Source: Dryococelus australis (Eukaryota > Arthropoda > Insecta > Phasmatodea > Phasmatidae). Taken from it: 64,000 nucleotides of DNA. The stretch lies in contig CM057000.1 in assembly GCA_029891345.1 (NCBI GenBank), positions 129,059,338 through 129,123,337 on the forward strand, read 5' to 3'. Within the stretch, counting starts at the first letter, position 1. Each line of letters begins with the position of its first letter. Shown here in pieces: positions 1 to 12,607 of the stretch. A program made the position numbers and the translations under genes. The notes below the pieces were generated by a model. The model was not told where the DNA came from. It did not search any database and saw only the letters and a program-made list of their open reading frames with translations.

Positions 1-989
1 TGCTCGTGGCTGTCAGCCCCCTTTCTGGGAATCCCGTGAATGCTGACAGCGGCGAGACTTTCTGGCATCACAGGCCTCCTCTCGCCTGCTAGAGTTTCCG
101 ATGCATTTAGCAACGATGCAAGAATGTTCTGGTAAGACTGGCTGGCGCCTCAGCCCTCCGCGACGCACCACCCGAGTTGGGGAAGATTCTACATGGCGGC
201 CTAAGACACTACATATACTGCTGCAACCCAGCGGCCGGCAGTCTTTGATGGAGGCCGCCTGGCGAGTGTGTGCGAGTGAAGTGAAGTGTGGACGATGACA
301 GAAGATTGTGGCATGACGTGTCAGGCAAGGTGTTCGTGGCGCAAAGGGACGAGAGAGTGTGAAACAGACAAGTGAAGCCTACTGTGCGTAAGGGCACTTG
401 AAGGAGACTAGAACATTGCAACTGGCAGGGCATCGACTGAACTGAGGAGTCTATTGGGACTGATTTTTAATTATTTAATATTATTTATTTCTTTGTGTTA
501 ATTATGAATTGTATTAAATTGGAGTAATTAATTGTGAACAGTAAGTGATATCAATTTATTGTGAGATTTTGAGTTCAGAGAATTTTGCTGTAGTTATTGT
601 AAATAAAATAAGGAAATTATAATTAATTATTTTATTTGATTAAGACCTCCATCCCTTAACAAACTTGGTATATAGCCCACTTAATTTCTAGAGAGAGGAA
701 TTGTAACAGTAATTTAACTCTGACTAGATACTTCAAAACAAGTCTACATTACCTCATTTATAGAGCAAAAATTTATTTACTCCCACAATCATATATAATG
801 TTCTTTTAGTACACTGATGATACATGGGCGAGAAGGGAATTTTAATCTGCAATGAATTATAACAACCTTTGTGTGCACATGCAGTAAAAAATACTGCAAA
901 ATAAGGATTATAGTGAGTAATACACCATTCACAATTTCTGCAACAACACTACACTGGACACCACATAACCTTCCCGGAGAAAAACTTAC
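1..989. other. Left flank: intron of the cotransporter, no supported gene
   Basis: This is the intron after exon 11. Bases 1-430 are GC-richer and have short overlapping ORFs without recognisable domains. From about 460 it is AT-rich. I see no missing cotransporter exon here. Confidence 0.4.
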
Positions 990-1231
990 TGTATGACATT
1001 GAAGTAGCAGGCCAGCTCGTGCCTATCGCAGGAGCTCCAGTCAGATTTATATCCAAGGAGCACAACGTTAGGTTTTAACTTGCCCACTCCAGATGCTTGC
1101 AGAAGAGCCCGAGTTCCCTCTTCAAAGTTCATCTCATCAACTTGTACATAAAATGATTTAATCTTGTGGGCCCGGAGCCAATTGTGTGCTTTGTAGCTTG
1201 CTGCATTCCGCTCACGCTGTGATAGCGAGTT
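990..1231 (-). CDS. NKCC: NKCC exon 11: C-terminal domain, last exon visible
   Basis: Reads NSLSQRERNAASYKAHNWLR, then AHKIKSFYVQVDEMNFEEGT, RALLQASGVGKLKPNVVLLG and YKSDWSSCDRHELACYFNVI. This matches the NKCC C-terminal pattern of a short helix, a K-x-FY-x-V strand, the ALLQASG-GKLKPN motif and a YK-DW motif. Acceptor CATTTTCAG, donor ATACA|GTAAGT, phase 2. The next exon lies before position 1, so the rest of the domain is missing. Confidence 0.92.
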
Positions 1232-2862
1232 CTGAAAATGAAGCTTTGGTCAGACAACTGGTCAAGCATGTCACCAATTCAAAACTATTTATCTACAAAT
1301 CCTTAGGTGTAGTAAAGAAACTGTAACATGAACGCCAAAAGTAAAACTTATGTAGGAAAACCAGAAATATTAAAATTGCAAATCAAGGTGGTCTATTAGG
1401 GTACTTAGTTTTGGCAAATATTTACCTTTAGTTCCAGAAAACATATCTTGTGCTGAATGAAAATAAAGTTTATTCTGCACAAATTGTGCTAAAAAGTATT
1501 ATTGTGACAATGGAAGGTGAAAACATTGGCTACCAAATTTCCAAACATCCAAGTCTAATTTGGCAGTATTGACAGTATGGCTCTCCCTCCCAACTCTTAT
1601 ATCAACACTAATGTAAAGTGACAAGTGTACTATAGCCAATAAGGAGCTGAAGGAAGGTACCCACTTCCAATTTAAAATAATTATGATATGCCACGGGTGA
1701 CGTCCGTGATCCCTTTGATCCTCCACCACAGCTGGACCCATCTCGTGCTAAGCCACGCTGCTGCTAAGTACTGCAATGTCAGCTCCTTCGTAGGCTCACC
1801 TGGTTACAGGCAATTCCGAGCTGCATGCACACCTCACTGAGGTTTCAATAAGTCCTGCCTCATGGACCAACCCTTCCAACAGGAGTATTGATTGCTCATC
1901 CTTCCATTGCCCTCACTTGCCCCTGCTGGATTGGGATAAACAGGACTCTCACAGGCCCTTTGGGGCAGTTTCTCTAGCACTGCGCCCACACTGTAGCTCC
2001 AGCAGTCCTCTGCTTTGCCGAGTTCTCTACCAGTCTACATATATGCCAGCTACACTGGCTCCTGCTCCCATACTAATTAGGCAATTTGTTTCTCTTCAGT
2101 CTCCACACAGTTCAGCTGCCTACTTGCAACTGCTCGCTTTGTCTTCGAGAGACCATCTGCAGTGCTCCACACACCAGTCCCTCTCTTGAGACGCCTTCCA
2201 GTTTATGGATAGGGAGTCTGTACCGCCATGCTAGCACATCCACGCCAGGTGCCTAACCATTCGCTTGACAGGGGTCACCCTTGTCCTGCCATTCCCTTTG
2301 CGAATAACCTACTTTCTTGGCTGTTTGGTTACCTTGCTCGTCAAGCGATTTGGGTACAGACTGGTATATATGTGACTTTTTATTAAACCCATATATTCAG
2401 TATCCCCGGTCGTTTACCTTGTTCACTCAATATCCTTCACAACAATTTGCCACCCTGTCAGGTTCACATATCGTCTGAGAACCAAAGCCCTTCAGGATCA
2501 CACACAGTGCACACTGGGAACCGCACTCTACCTCAGTCTAGACATCTCGCTACCAGCGATAACTCCTCTTTTCTTGACACCGCTGTAGCCAAGAGCTATT
2601 AAGACTGCATTCTAACTAATAAGGTGTAGTTGTATTTCTTTATTATCAATTGGGAAAATTATTCTATTTGTCAGTAGAGAGAATTATTAAAAATTTTTCA
2701 ATTGTTTTGGTAACAAAATAATTATGTACTTGCAAATCTTAACAATTTTTCTAATTATTTATTTCATACTAAAAAGTGTTGTAATAAAAGTTTAATAAAT
2801 GCAAACACAGTACTGCTTAAATGTTGTATTTTTTTAAAGTATTAATTCAGAATTAGGTTGAC
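1232..2862. other. Intron sequence with a GC-richer unclassified block at 1,680-2,600
   Basis: The block is less AT-rich than its flanks and carries a 90-codon plus-strand ORF (1,917-2,189) rich in Leu, Ser and Pro without a recognisable motif. It may be retroelement debris. The remainder, 2,600-2,862, is plain AT-rich intron. Confidence 0.25.
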
Positions 2863-3022
2863 CCATGCCACTATTGCGCAGCGAGCATGCACTCTCTACT
2901 CTAAGACTTCGCCCCCATCATCATGTAATGATAGCAATTTGGGGCAAGTCGCACGCCGGCAGAAAATGAATCTCGTGGTTGCAGGGTTAATCCAAGCAGT
3001 ACGGACAACTACAGACACTTTT
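2863..3022. repeat. Unclassified dispersed repeat, copy 1
   Basis: Clearly related to 15,186-15,345. Shared blocks include GCAAGTCGCA, AATCTCGTG and GGGTTAATCCAAGCA followed by GTACGGACAACTACAGA (second copy GGGTTGATCC and ATTACGGAC). A GACTT-GCCCC and GGGGCAAGTC pair within the repeat is partly palindromic. No tRNA promoter boxes or coding sequence were seen. Confidence 0.6.
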
Positions 3023-3480
3023 TACCTTGGCAATGTGTTTTTTGAGGAAGCTTCTGGAAATTTGATGATGATATAAGGCAATATTAAATTTTCAACTGTA
3101 ATCTAGAACACTACCTACTTTTGTAAATATTCATAATTTTCAATAATAAAAAGGAAAAACTCAAAACTGTAATTTTTATATCTTGTTTTACTTAAACTAA
3201 TCAAAATAGTCAATAAACATAAAATATTCAGTAAGAAATAAAACTATAATTTCTGTCACACTTATATTGCATGACTATCTGTGTAACCAATACACACACT
3301 AAAATAGACAGCATATTTTAATCAAGGAACAGCTATCATTTGCATGAGAATTTCTTCCCATCAAATATTTTACAATAATATTCATCATTTTATGTAGTCA
3401 TTCACTTGAATTATCACCATCACCTATCAATACACAATTCATAACAGAATGAAGATGTGTTCACTGAAAGTAATACTAAT
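3023..3480. other. AT-rich intron, nothing recognised
   Basis: No ORF, terminal inverted repeats or tRNA boxes were seen. Confidence 0.4.
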
Positions 3481-5460
3481 GGACGCGTGTCCAATTAGCT
3501 AAGGCTGGATCATGGTCGTGTGGCTTTGGTTGCACTTAGGTCGGTTGTACGTGCAGGTTGGCTTATGCTTACTTACTGCTGGATATAGTGGTCGGGCACG
3601 TGGCCTTACGAGTTGGTACAACGTTCTCAATTTTACGGTTTACTAGTCCCTTGGATGGGTCTGGCTTGCAACTAGTTTCGGAGCTAGTCGTAGTCTATGA
3701 CGGGCGGGTCGTAGTCGATGACGGACGGGAGGTGCTAGAGGTTGTTGCCTTGTCGGTTTGCTGGCAAGGGGTAGCAGGATATAGCTGATTATGTCGCTCG
3801 TCTTCAACTCGGACGGTAGCAAGGGCATGACGTGACAACATAGAACTCGCAGTTCCAGTCCTCGGATGCCCTGCTCCAGAAGTTACTATTAGAGACGCCT
3901 AGCCAGTTCTCGGTCTTATTCAGTAACTCTCTTACCACTGGATGACAGGTCAGGTGTGTATGTAGCGGTGCTGATGGGAAAGTAGCTGGGTTGATGGCAG
4001 TTGTCGTAGGTGGTGCCAGTGACCAAAGTATGACGGCACAATCTCATTTGGCTCGTCTGCTAGCTGTAAGTGAGGTTAGACCAGCCAGTTGTCTGGCAGC
4101 AAGGCGCCACTCTTTGCTCCTCTCTCCTGACGCCGTGCCTCCCCTTGAATGGCATAGAGCTGGTGTAATTACGGAGAACCTCGAAAGGAGCACCACGGAT
4201 GTGGATAACCCTAACTTAGTATTGCCTGGCAACAGCCTTGCCAATGCGAGCTCCAGTGCTTCAGAAGATCCCCCACTGTTGCGGGCTGATCAGAAGCATT
4301 GGAGTTGTGTGGGTTGCCAAGAATATCACTGGGTGTGCAATCCCAACTAAGGTCAGGCTGTAGCAAATACTCCCGCCAGCACCCAGGTGCTCCGGTAGGG
4401 ATACAACTCAGATTTACTGTCTCTCCCTGATTGAGAAGTGTTGCTAGTGGTCGTGACTCATCTATTCTATTCCTCCAGTACCTGTATACTTCATAGGAAT
4501 AGAATAGCTGGCCGTCTAATAGGTGTTTTTTCAACTTGCAGCCGCCTGAGGAAGAGTCTCCAGTTGTAACTAATTTTGGAATAAGAATACTTTCCCGTTT
4601 CCGGTCGGCAGTACTCAGCTCAAGGCTCTCCCAGTAATTGATGACATTACTCTATGAATGAGACATGAGGGTACGAGAAACAAAGCTGTGTTTATTAAAA
4701 ACTTATTAAACACGGTGACACGTGCTCTCCTGCCAAGCAGACTGGTGGTTGGAAGTAATCCTACAGTAGCCAGGTGAAGGTGACCTGGTCCTAAGCTAAG
4801 TGGGGAAGTTATGTGAAAACTGCCTATGATTACTTGGACACAAACCTAACTCTAAATGGGGATGTCTGTAGGCGACAAAGAACAATTACATGTGGTATGT
4901 ATAATGCATACAGAATACTTCTGGTAGCTATTGGCGTCGCTGGAGCGTCCGTTAGCGAGGCCGCAGAGCTCTAACGGCGACGTCAATGGTGGCAGCCTCT
5001 GGTAGCTGCTGAAGACTGTTAGGTCGTTGGCGACAGCCTCTGGAAGGGCTGTTGAAGGTCTCGTAGTAGTCTAGACTCTAGCACCCAGGTGCTCGGAGAA
5101 GACTGCAGGAACAATTGGCGAGGATCGCCGCGCATGGCCTTATATAGTAAGACAGCGCGTGTCGTGGCAGCCACGGGGAAGGGTGTGCGACATCCTTCAG
5201 GTGCAAGGCCAAAGTGGGGGTAGTACCCTCTGGTCATCTCTCGACCTTCGCGTATGCTCGGTGGCGCTCTCATGCATGGCCCAAGGCGGCTGATGACTTG
5301 AAGGCTCTCAGCGCGGGGGGAGATGCGCCGCTGTTTTTCACAACCCCTCGTATCTACGTGTCCGGCCACCCTCCAGGATTGTGGCAGACCGTTACTTCCA
5401 TATACAAAATGGCACAGGGTTTGAATTTTATATGTGTAGAAGTAGTACACTAGGGTTGCA
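3480..5460 (-). mobile_element. GC-rich block, possible LTR retroelement remnant on the minus strand
   Basis: Composition changes abruptly from AT-rich intron. Read on the minus strand there is a TATA-like CTATATAAGG near 5,137-5,146 and, about 450 bases later, an AATAAACACAG-type signal near 4,680-4,695, an LTR-like order. Beyond it is a short minus-strand ORF (4,211-4,534, 107 codons) with no recognised domain. I found no matched second LTR, target duplication or primer-binding site, so the class is inference. A single-copy promoter-like region is the alternative. Confidence 0.3.
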
Positions 5461-5649
5461 GTGAGATGAGTCGTAATCGTTTGTAGTTAATTGGTAGAAA
5501 CGGCATGCACCATAATGTAGAAGCGCTATACAAACAAAAAATTTTATACAGTCATAAATATGAAAATAGGTAATTTATTTATGTAGTTGGCAACGAAAAC
5601 TTAATTTACTAATCAACATTGTAATTTTTAATGTCCAGGCGATTCTTAC

Positions 5650-5861
5650 CTTAATAATGTGTCCACACAACATAAGGGATAGTTTCTTTGTCAGCAAGTA
5701 GGCAAAGTCAACGAGGGGTGGACGGTGACTGGGCATGCCAGATAGAACCAAGATTTGTGGACGGTAGTTCTTAACATGATCCTCTACGTTGTTCAACTGC
5801 TGCACTGACATCAGTGCAGTCTTGTACATGTGCGCTTGGGTGGATGAACCCCAGTTCACAT
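5650..5861 (-). CDS. NKCC: NKCC exon 10: start of the C-terminal cytoplasmic domain
   Basis: Opens [20 protein letters not shown], then [20 protein letters not shown], the conserved entry to the SLC12 C-terminal domain. It continues through [20 protein letters not shown] to CGHIIK. The domain dimerises and regulates transport; it has a universal-stress-protein-like fold in solved structures. Acceptor GTGTATTCAATAG, donor AAG|GTAAGA, phase 0. Confidence 0.93.
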
Positions 5862-7001
5862 CTATTGAATACACAAAACATCATAGGAGTGTAAGTGCAT
5901 CGTACAGGATTTTTACAGCAAATAAAGAACAATCCTATAAAATAATTTTTACAACATTTGTAAAGCATAACTTCCAAGGGATGAAACTGTTTATGTACTT
6001 ATTTCTTAAACCATAGAATTTTGTATTCTTTAGGACAGCCTTTTTCCATAATTTACCCAATTTATTCCAGCTGACAACATATGTGCGAACATGTCGGTTG
6101 TAATAAAACGTGTTCCCACACATGCACATCTTAGCAAAACATGTAATTAAAAATCTGCTCTACATTATCAATAGCATGGAAGTGAATTTACAAAAATATT
6201 TGTTAGTACATTACGTGTGGAGTTTGGCACAAGTTTACTTAAACATTGGTATTTGTAAAATGATTTCAGAGGGAGCATTAAATACACAAGGGCACTGTAA
6301 GGTGATGTTAATTGAACAAATTACTAGAACACTACTTTATTTAATGCTGCACTAACTTCCATAACAATTTTACATATATTTAGTCATTCTAGAAACTAAA
6401 TTTATAAGAAGTTGAATTCTTTTACAGACTTGCTCATGTATGGCTTACAGACACTATATTTACACCATCGAAGCTTGCATGATTGTCCCCAACATTTACG
6501 GTTAAAGAAAATTTCCAAAATACATTTCCAAATATACAGTCATCGAAATAATAGCTGCATCCACAAGGAAGCAACTACACAAATGAAATATAGTAGGTAG
6601 TTTTGACGACGTGAGACGTGTAGATGATTCACGTTTCAAGCTCGGCTGTGCAAGTGAAGTCCGCTAGTGCAGGTCTTATCACTAGATCTTGCCAGTGTAC
6701 GTAATTTCCATTCTGTCTTGTGCCATTGTGTCCGTAACCCCCCTTCAAAGTGTAGTGTTCTGTGTCGCTGCTCTCCGTTGACCTTGGTTGTCCCGCACAA
6801 GCGAACGGAGGAACAGGCCAGAGTTGTTTTATGATAGTGGGTAGCGAGTACACGGGATGTTTGAATGACAGGTGAGCGATAATCCAAGATGTGCATACCT
6901 GGTTATAAAAAGTGTACTGCATGATAATCCCTCTGCAGCAAGTGCTCCTGACCTTCAACTGATTGAATTTCCATGTTTATCTGAAGAATTTTCTAATGGT
7001 T
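5862..7001. other. Intron between exons 9 and 10, with an unidentified minus-strand ORF
   Basis: Mostly AT-rich. The ORF at 6,629-6,958 (minus, 109 codons) contains HNGTRQNGNYVHWQDLVI followed by RPALADF, which looks protein-like and resembles fragments in repeat-derived insect gene predictions. I cannot assign a family. It lacks a membrane segment or catalytic motif and is probably transposon-derived. Confidence 0.3.
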
Positions 7002-7003
7002 TA

Positions 7004-7716
7004 CCGTATTTTGGCGTGTATAGGCTGCACATTTTTACAAAAAAAAATGACTACAAAAAGTGGGGTGCGGCATATAAACGAGATATTGGCTTTTAAAAAA
7101 ATATTTTTTATTTTTTCTCCAAAACATGTTTAGAAATTTATCAACATACAGTACATTTTAATGTTATAATTCTTAAAGGCAGGAAGGAGAGGAAGGGAAA
7201 CAAAAAAAAAACTAGTTTATATATTTGTTAATTTGCATTCATAAACAAAATAACCATCCCACATGTGTAAAATGTAAACATGTTGGAGCTTGCCAATAGA
7301 TGTCGTACATGAGAAAATAATTTCTCTACTGTACAAGAGAAAGATATCTTACATAGTTTGCAGGCCCGCCGTGGCTCTACAAGTGCAAATTGATAAGATG
7401 TAATTTTGTGCAACATGTTACTGTGGTTTTGTTTTCTCAAGTCACATTACCATCTGTGGAATAGTAATCGTGTGATGTATATTCATAAACATTGCAACAC
7501 AAGACAAATTTCCTGTCACAAATGTTTTGTAGGGGAGAATTAAGTCTGAATTTATTATGTTTGTACAGAATAGTGGCTTAACAATATTTACAGGAATACA
7601 AGAATTCAGTGCGGTCTATATTTGAAATATCAATTATCCCTGATTTTTCATCACAAACTTGTGGTGCAGCCTATAACATGCACACCGGCATGCCGCCTAA
7701 ACACGCTAAAATACGG
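7004..7716. mobile_element. TA-flanked MITE with about 30-bp inverted termini, copy 1
   Basis: The left end reads CCGTATTTTGGCGTGTATAG and continues GCTGCAC. The right end, reverse complemented, reads CCGTATTTTAGCGTG, then an interrupted region, then TATAGGCTGCACCAC. TA dinucleotides border both ends (7,002-7,003 and 7,717-7,718), consistent with a TA target duplication. There is no transposase ORF. Termini of the CCGTATTT...GGCTGCAC kind occur in pogo/Tigger-type elements, so that superfamily is likely but inferred. Confidence 0.65.
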
Positions 7717-7975
7717 TACTTACCCCTTTCCTCTCAGTGTGACTTGGGGTGAGTTGAACCTTCCAGATAGTCAGGGTAACAGGCCTCAGAGGGGCAGTGG
7801 ATGAGTTGAGTGGATAAGTGACTGGAGTTTTAATGAGGCGATGCGCGAGGAGAGAAATGAGCTGTGAGAGTGCGACCAGCAGGAGGAAAATCTGTGACTG
7901 TGAACATTGGTGCAGTGAACAGTGCAACTGACAGACTGGACTATTGGACTGGATGCGTGAGTGAAAGATATTACA

Positions 7976-8635
7976 AAGGATATTACTACAAAAAGTGGGG
8001 TGTGGCTTATATACGAGATATTGAGAGGAAAAAATATTTTCTCCCCCAAAACATGTTTAGAAATTTGTCAACACACCTACAGTACATTATATTGTTTTAT
8101 CTCTTAAAGGAAGGAAGGAAGAAAGAAATGGAATGGAAAGAGTTTAAAAAAAAAAAAATCCACTCTCGCAATTATTTGTTCACTTGCATTCATAAACAAA
8201 CTAAATCTTCATCCTGCACGTGTAAAATGTTAACATGTTGGGGAGCTCGGCCATATATGTCACACACGAGAAAATAATTCCACTGCTTTACAAAAGAAAT
8301 ATAGCTTATGTAGGTTGCACACCCGCCGTGGCTCTACAAGTCCACATTGATAAAACGCCATTTTTTGTAACATGTTGCCATGGTTTCTCAAGTCACGTTA
8401 CCATCTGTGGAATAGTAATTGTGCAATGTATATTTGTAAACATTGCAACATAAAATTTTCTGTCACAAACATTTTGTAGGCGAGAAATCATGTCTGAATT
8501 TATGTTTGTATGGAATCGTGACTTAACAATATTTACAGGAATACAAAAATGCAGTACAGTCTATACTTTAAATATTAATTACCCCTAATTTTTCATCAAA
8601 AACTTCTGGTGCGGCCTATACATGCAGAAATATGG
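7976..8635. mobile_element. Same MITE family, copy 2, left terminus missing
   Basis: Closely repeats copy 1 in the same orientation from ACTACAAAAAGTGGGGTG onward. It shares AAAACATGTTTAGAAATTT, the cysteine-free central block around 8,215-8,300, and the right end GGTGCGGCCTATACATGC ending TATGGTA. The 5' terminus seen in copy 1 is absent; 7,719-7,975 is unrelated. The copies are offset by about 935-960 bases, so either a local duplication or two insertions is possible. Confidence 0.6.
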
Positions 8636-9070
8636 TATTCAAGCTGTATGGGCAGAATGTGTTCACAAACATGGCAGCCTGATATACCAAGATGCTTGCG
8701 TAGCACAGCAAATATGGCCGATCTCAGTTTGTAATAATTTTTGGCTCTGAAACTTTTGAATCCCTTCAGATTATCATAGCAAACTGACGCTTCCTTGTGG
8801 GTGCAACCTTTTTTTACTATCAGTGCAAGTTACCTATCATAATTATGTACATGTTATGCATCTGCTCTTTTTTCAAAATCATGAAGTAAACCTCTAGCAA
8901 AACGTTATGGTAATATGATGAAGAAAGGACTGATGCTAGAAATAATTACATCTTTTAATGCTGGGAACATGACTAACAGACACAGGCTTTGGTCAGTTTT
9001 TATATGTATTAATAATGCCAGAAAATAAAACTAAAAAAAAAAATAATTTTACAATGGAAAAAATCCATAC
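8636..9070. other. Intron sequence, nothing recognised
   Basis: AT-rich sequence running up to the donor of exon 9. No ORF or repeat termini were seen. Confidence 0.4.
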
Positions 9071-9206
9071 CTGGTTTCCTGTAAGCAACAATCAGATACA
9101 AAGCCAACTCCACCGTCAAGGTGACGAGAGCAGTCCACCAGCTGATGAGAAACATGACTGCGACACAGATCAGAGCGCCAATCAGACTGAGCCACATGTT
9201 GTAGTA
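9071..9206 (-). CDS. NKCC: NKCC exon 9: TM11 and TM12
   Basis: Reads YYNMWLSLIGALICVAVMFL, then ISWWTALVTLTVELALYLIV, then AYRKP. These are TM11 and TM12, which form the dimer interface in the family. AYRKP marks the exit to the cytoplasmic C-terminal domain. Acceptor ATTATGCTTGCAG, donor CCAG|GTATGG, phase 1, joining the next exon as K-P-D-V-N-W. Confidence 0.94.
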
Positions 9207-9559
9207 CTGCAAGCATAATGAAAAAAAAATACTGTAATGCCAAGCAAACTGCCTCAGCAATTAACTAAGTTTTCCATCGGCTAACACTGGGTGTTACATA
9301 AAAAATATAATTTGTCAACGTAAATGTGCAAACAGCTTGAACAAAATGTGTTGTCATACTGTGTGTGTGTGCCTATCGACAAGTACTAGACAATCAGTAC
9401 TTGGATTCTTGTCCTTTTATATATATTTTAGTAGCCTAGCAACCTATTTGCAATCTTAACTAAAATGTTTGAGTTTTGTACGGAAGTGAGTGTTTGCTAC
9501 AAAACAGAAAAATTCTAAACATCGACAAAATCTGATAAAGTTACTTAAAGCACCGACGT

Positions 9560-11460
9560 ATTGAGTGGCTGATGTAGATGTCATGGTCGGACAAGGTTCT
9601 GACGTGCATCACAGACACAGGTGATATGATTGGATTGACTATTACTTGCCGACCGGGCCCTAGGTGGTATATAGGGTAAGGCACATCGCTTGACGGCTCG
9701 GCACAAAGTCGATGGAGGTTTTACCTGTCCTGTATACTGGGTGGCACACAGCCAGTGGTATACCTGTACTGGAGGTGGCCTGGGGTGGCTGCTGACCCGG
9801 CTGCTGTTGCTGGTCAGAACTAGTGCCCCGACCTTGGGTGGCAGTGGCGCTGTAGCTGATGGTGCTTAGTTGAGCCCACGGAGAGCTGCTGGTCATGCGG
9901 CACTGGAACCAGGGATCCGCAATCCCTAGTGGAATGTGCGTTCCTGACGGAAGTCGGTGACAATCGCATGCAGTCGGCCGGTTGTCAGTCCGGGGTTGAA
10001 ATAAGGAGTGGGAAGGAGCTGGCAGAGGAGACCCCTCCAACTGGTGGGTGGTTTGAGCTCATTTCCATGGGATTATGCTGCAAAGTGCAGTTGGGGCTGA
10101 GTTACAGATCCCGTTGACTTTGGAGGCAGCAGCTGCCTTCGTAACTTGCCACTTCGTACCACTCCTATGGGTGTACAGCATATAAGGGTAGGTACAACAG
10201 TCTGCCATGTCAGGGGAGAGCAGGCGACTACGGTCCCTGGCTAGGTGTATAGCCAAATCAGAGGCCGAGCTAACCCAGACCTGTACCTATTTACTCCAAC
10301 CGGCGACAGTTCAGAGCGTTTGTTAGAGAAATGGGTTTACTCTGGGCGTCTGACGACGACGTTGAGTGTGGGTCGAAAGGTGGGCAGACCTCCAGGACCA
10401 GTCTATCACTCCCTCCAGCGACAATTCTGTATGGTAGATGGAATGAAGGCTGGGCTGGTTGACTAGCTGCCTTGTGGATTGAGTTGCTAGTGATTGTGGC
10501 TCTACCTTACTGCGCACCAGGTTCACAGTACGGTGGCAATCGACTGGGTGTGTTTATGACATACATGCACCCAGTTAAGGGAGCCCACAGTCTTACTCTA
10601 GGTTTGGTCATTGGTTGGGCAAAGACACTGTATCCTGCTTTACCCTGGTGGACTGACATTTACAAAGAATAAAATTACAGTATCCATAGAATTTTGTAAC
10701 CTGAGAGAAAAACGTGTTTATACCATGAGGAATTTACCCAGTGGCCTATACTACCTCCTAACTAACCACGAACTGATCAGAAGTAAACTACGTAAACTAG
10801 ATGAAGGGGACCTGGATATAAGCTGAACAGAAGCAGATGCAGCTAGGTAGCTATGATACTAACCGACCCTAACTATGTGTTGTCTAGAAGGGACTTTGGG
10901 GGCCACTACTACATGGGTAGAGGTGTTGCTGTTACCAGAAGGTTAGTTGCTGTTCAAGGGGTTGAAGACTTCTTCGGGGGTTGCTGGTGAAGGTCTTTGA
11001 GAGCTTCTGGTAGGTTGCTAAGACAAAGGTATCAGCAGATATCCCCAGCACAAGAGGTGGTGGAGCGAACTGTTGGAGATGAACTCAAAAGAGCAACTGG
11101 CATTTCCTGGCGGTGTGGGCTTGTCTGAGGTGCAGGGATGCAGGAGACGAGATGCTCCTCCTACGGACAGAGCTTCATTTACTAGCAGGATTCCTCAGTC
11201 CGCTGTGGAACTAGGCATCTCTGTAATGCTGGGTTGCCTTAGTTTCGTCTGCTTAGCTAACCTCTATCACATGTGAGGGGGTTGGCATGACATCCGACAT
11301 AGAGGCAAACAATCTTGGCTGACGTGTACGTGTACTAGGGGCATACTTGTAGGGCTCATAGCAAGACATTTCGGGGTTCAAACCCCATTTGGAGACACGT
11401 GATGATACGTACAGATGAGATGAAGTCATAGTTATATAAGATGTCAAACAAGCGTCGTGC
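9560..11460. mobile_element. GC-richer block, probable degenerate retroelement, unclassified
   Basis: Sharply different composition from flanking intron. The longest ORF is 9,660-10,040 on the minus strand (126 codons, rich in Pro, Gln and Ser, gag-like only in composition). A GGGGTTCAAACCCC motif at about 11,373 resembles a tRNA B box. No protease, reverse transcriptase or integrase motif was found, and no matched LTRs. Confidence 0.25.
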
Positions 11461-12454
11461 ATCAGTATACAAATATTTATAAAGATTTCAAATACAGCAT
11501 CTTATGCATACAGAATAAATGCTAGAATAAATGCTAACCATAGTCTTTTACATAGCATTGTTCTGTCAGACACACCCACTATTTACATATGAAGTGCTGG
11601 CGCATCTTAGCATTATATAGTTAGGTTCTGTTGAGCAGGAGAGGGAGGATATGGTCGTTTAGATCATTTGGCATCCCTTGTGGTGGATATATCTTTTCCC
11701 AACATTTAGATATGAAACTATTTTATCCGAGTTCACATACACATAATCCTTCCAATCAACACATTTTATCCAAATAACATATCAGTACAGAAAATACTGT
11801 ACACCATCATTTAGTTATCTCAAAATTTATTAAATACATTTATTACACAAAGAATAAAAACCTTCAATTCTACCACATGAAGTTTTTGGCATCCCTTAAT
11901 GAGATTAGCGGAGGGGCATGTGATATTGGCAGTATTGGTCACATGGGAATCTGGGAATATAGTAGCAATATGCCGCATGGTGTCCCCAACACATATTTGG
12001 TTCTTAATGTACCAGAATTATGACTTAGTGCTGAGAAGTTGGACTATGAGGTCTGAAAAGGGGATTTACACACGTATTCTGTACCTTAAGACTGCATTAT
12101 GATAGCCTATTAATTGAGTTGGGCTCACTTAACATAAAAAATGTGCTTTAATAGGTGTACCTCATGTACATGCTGCTGGTTGTACAAATACCAACACACC
12201 TACCTTTCAACTTGTTTCTAGTTTTTAAACTACCATAGTTTTATCCAGCTGCTTCATGGCTGTGTACAGGTGTCTGCCACGTCCAAAAGGAAATCTTTTC
12301 TACAGGCAATCAAGCCACACTGCACTTTTATAACATATGTGCTACATTATTGGTTAATGTTTAAAAATTAGTATGCTGGGGATACTGGAGGCCAACAAGA
12401 TGTTACGTAGCACTATCCCATTCTAGACGCTACAACAGGGAAACCAATAAACCA
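11461..12454. other. AT-rich intron, nothing recognised
   Basis: Short low-information ORFs only. No repeat termini seen. Confidence 0.35.
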
Positions 12455-12607
12455 GGAGCCTTATTCATAGACGTTTTTAGTCCAGACTAAGGAAAGGTCA
12501 TCCTTCTACAAAATTTTTTCGAATTCAGAGAGCAGTATTATTGTTAGTCCGAAGATCATCTTGCTTTAGCACGGCCTAACTTTTAGTCTGATCTTAGGGT
12601 AGGACTA
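12455..12607. repeat. Harbinger-like terminus (left)
   Basis: Begins GGAGCCTTATTCATAGACG and contains TTTAGTCCAGACTAAGG and GGTCATCCTTC. The opposite-facing sequence ending at 17,623 reverse complements to GGGGCCTTATTCATAGTC, with GGATGATC and TTAGTCCGGACTAAG. PIF/Harbinger elements often have GGGCC-TATTCATA-type termini with AGTC-rich subterminal repeats; assignment is by that resemblance. No 3-bp target duplication is evident. Confidence 0.45.

Noticed and set aside
5019-5450. 143-codon minus ORF as a gene
   Set aside because: No domain; it overlaps the TATA-like and LTR-like region, and codon content looks random.
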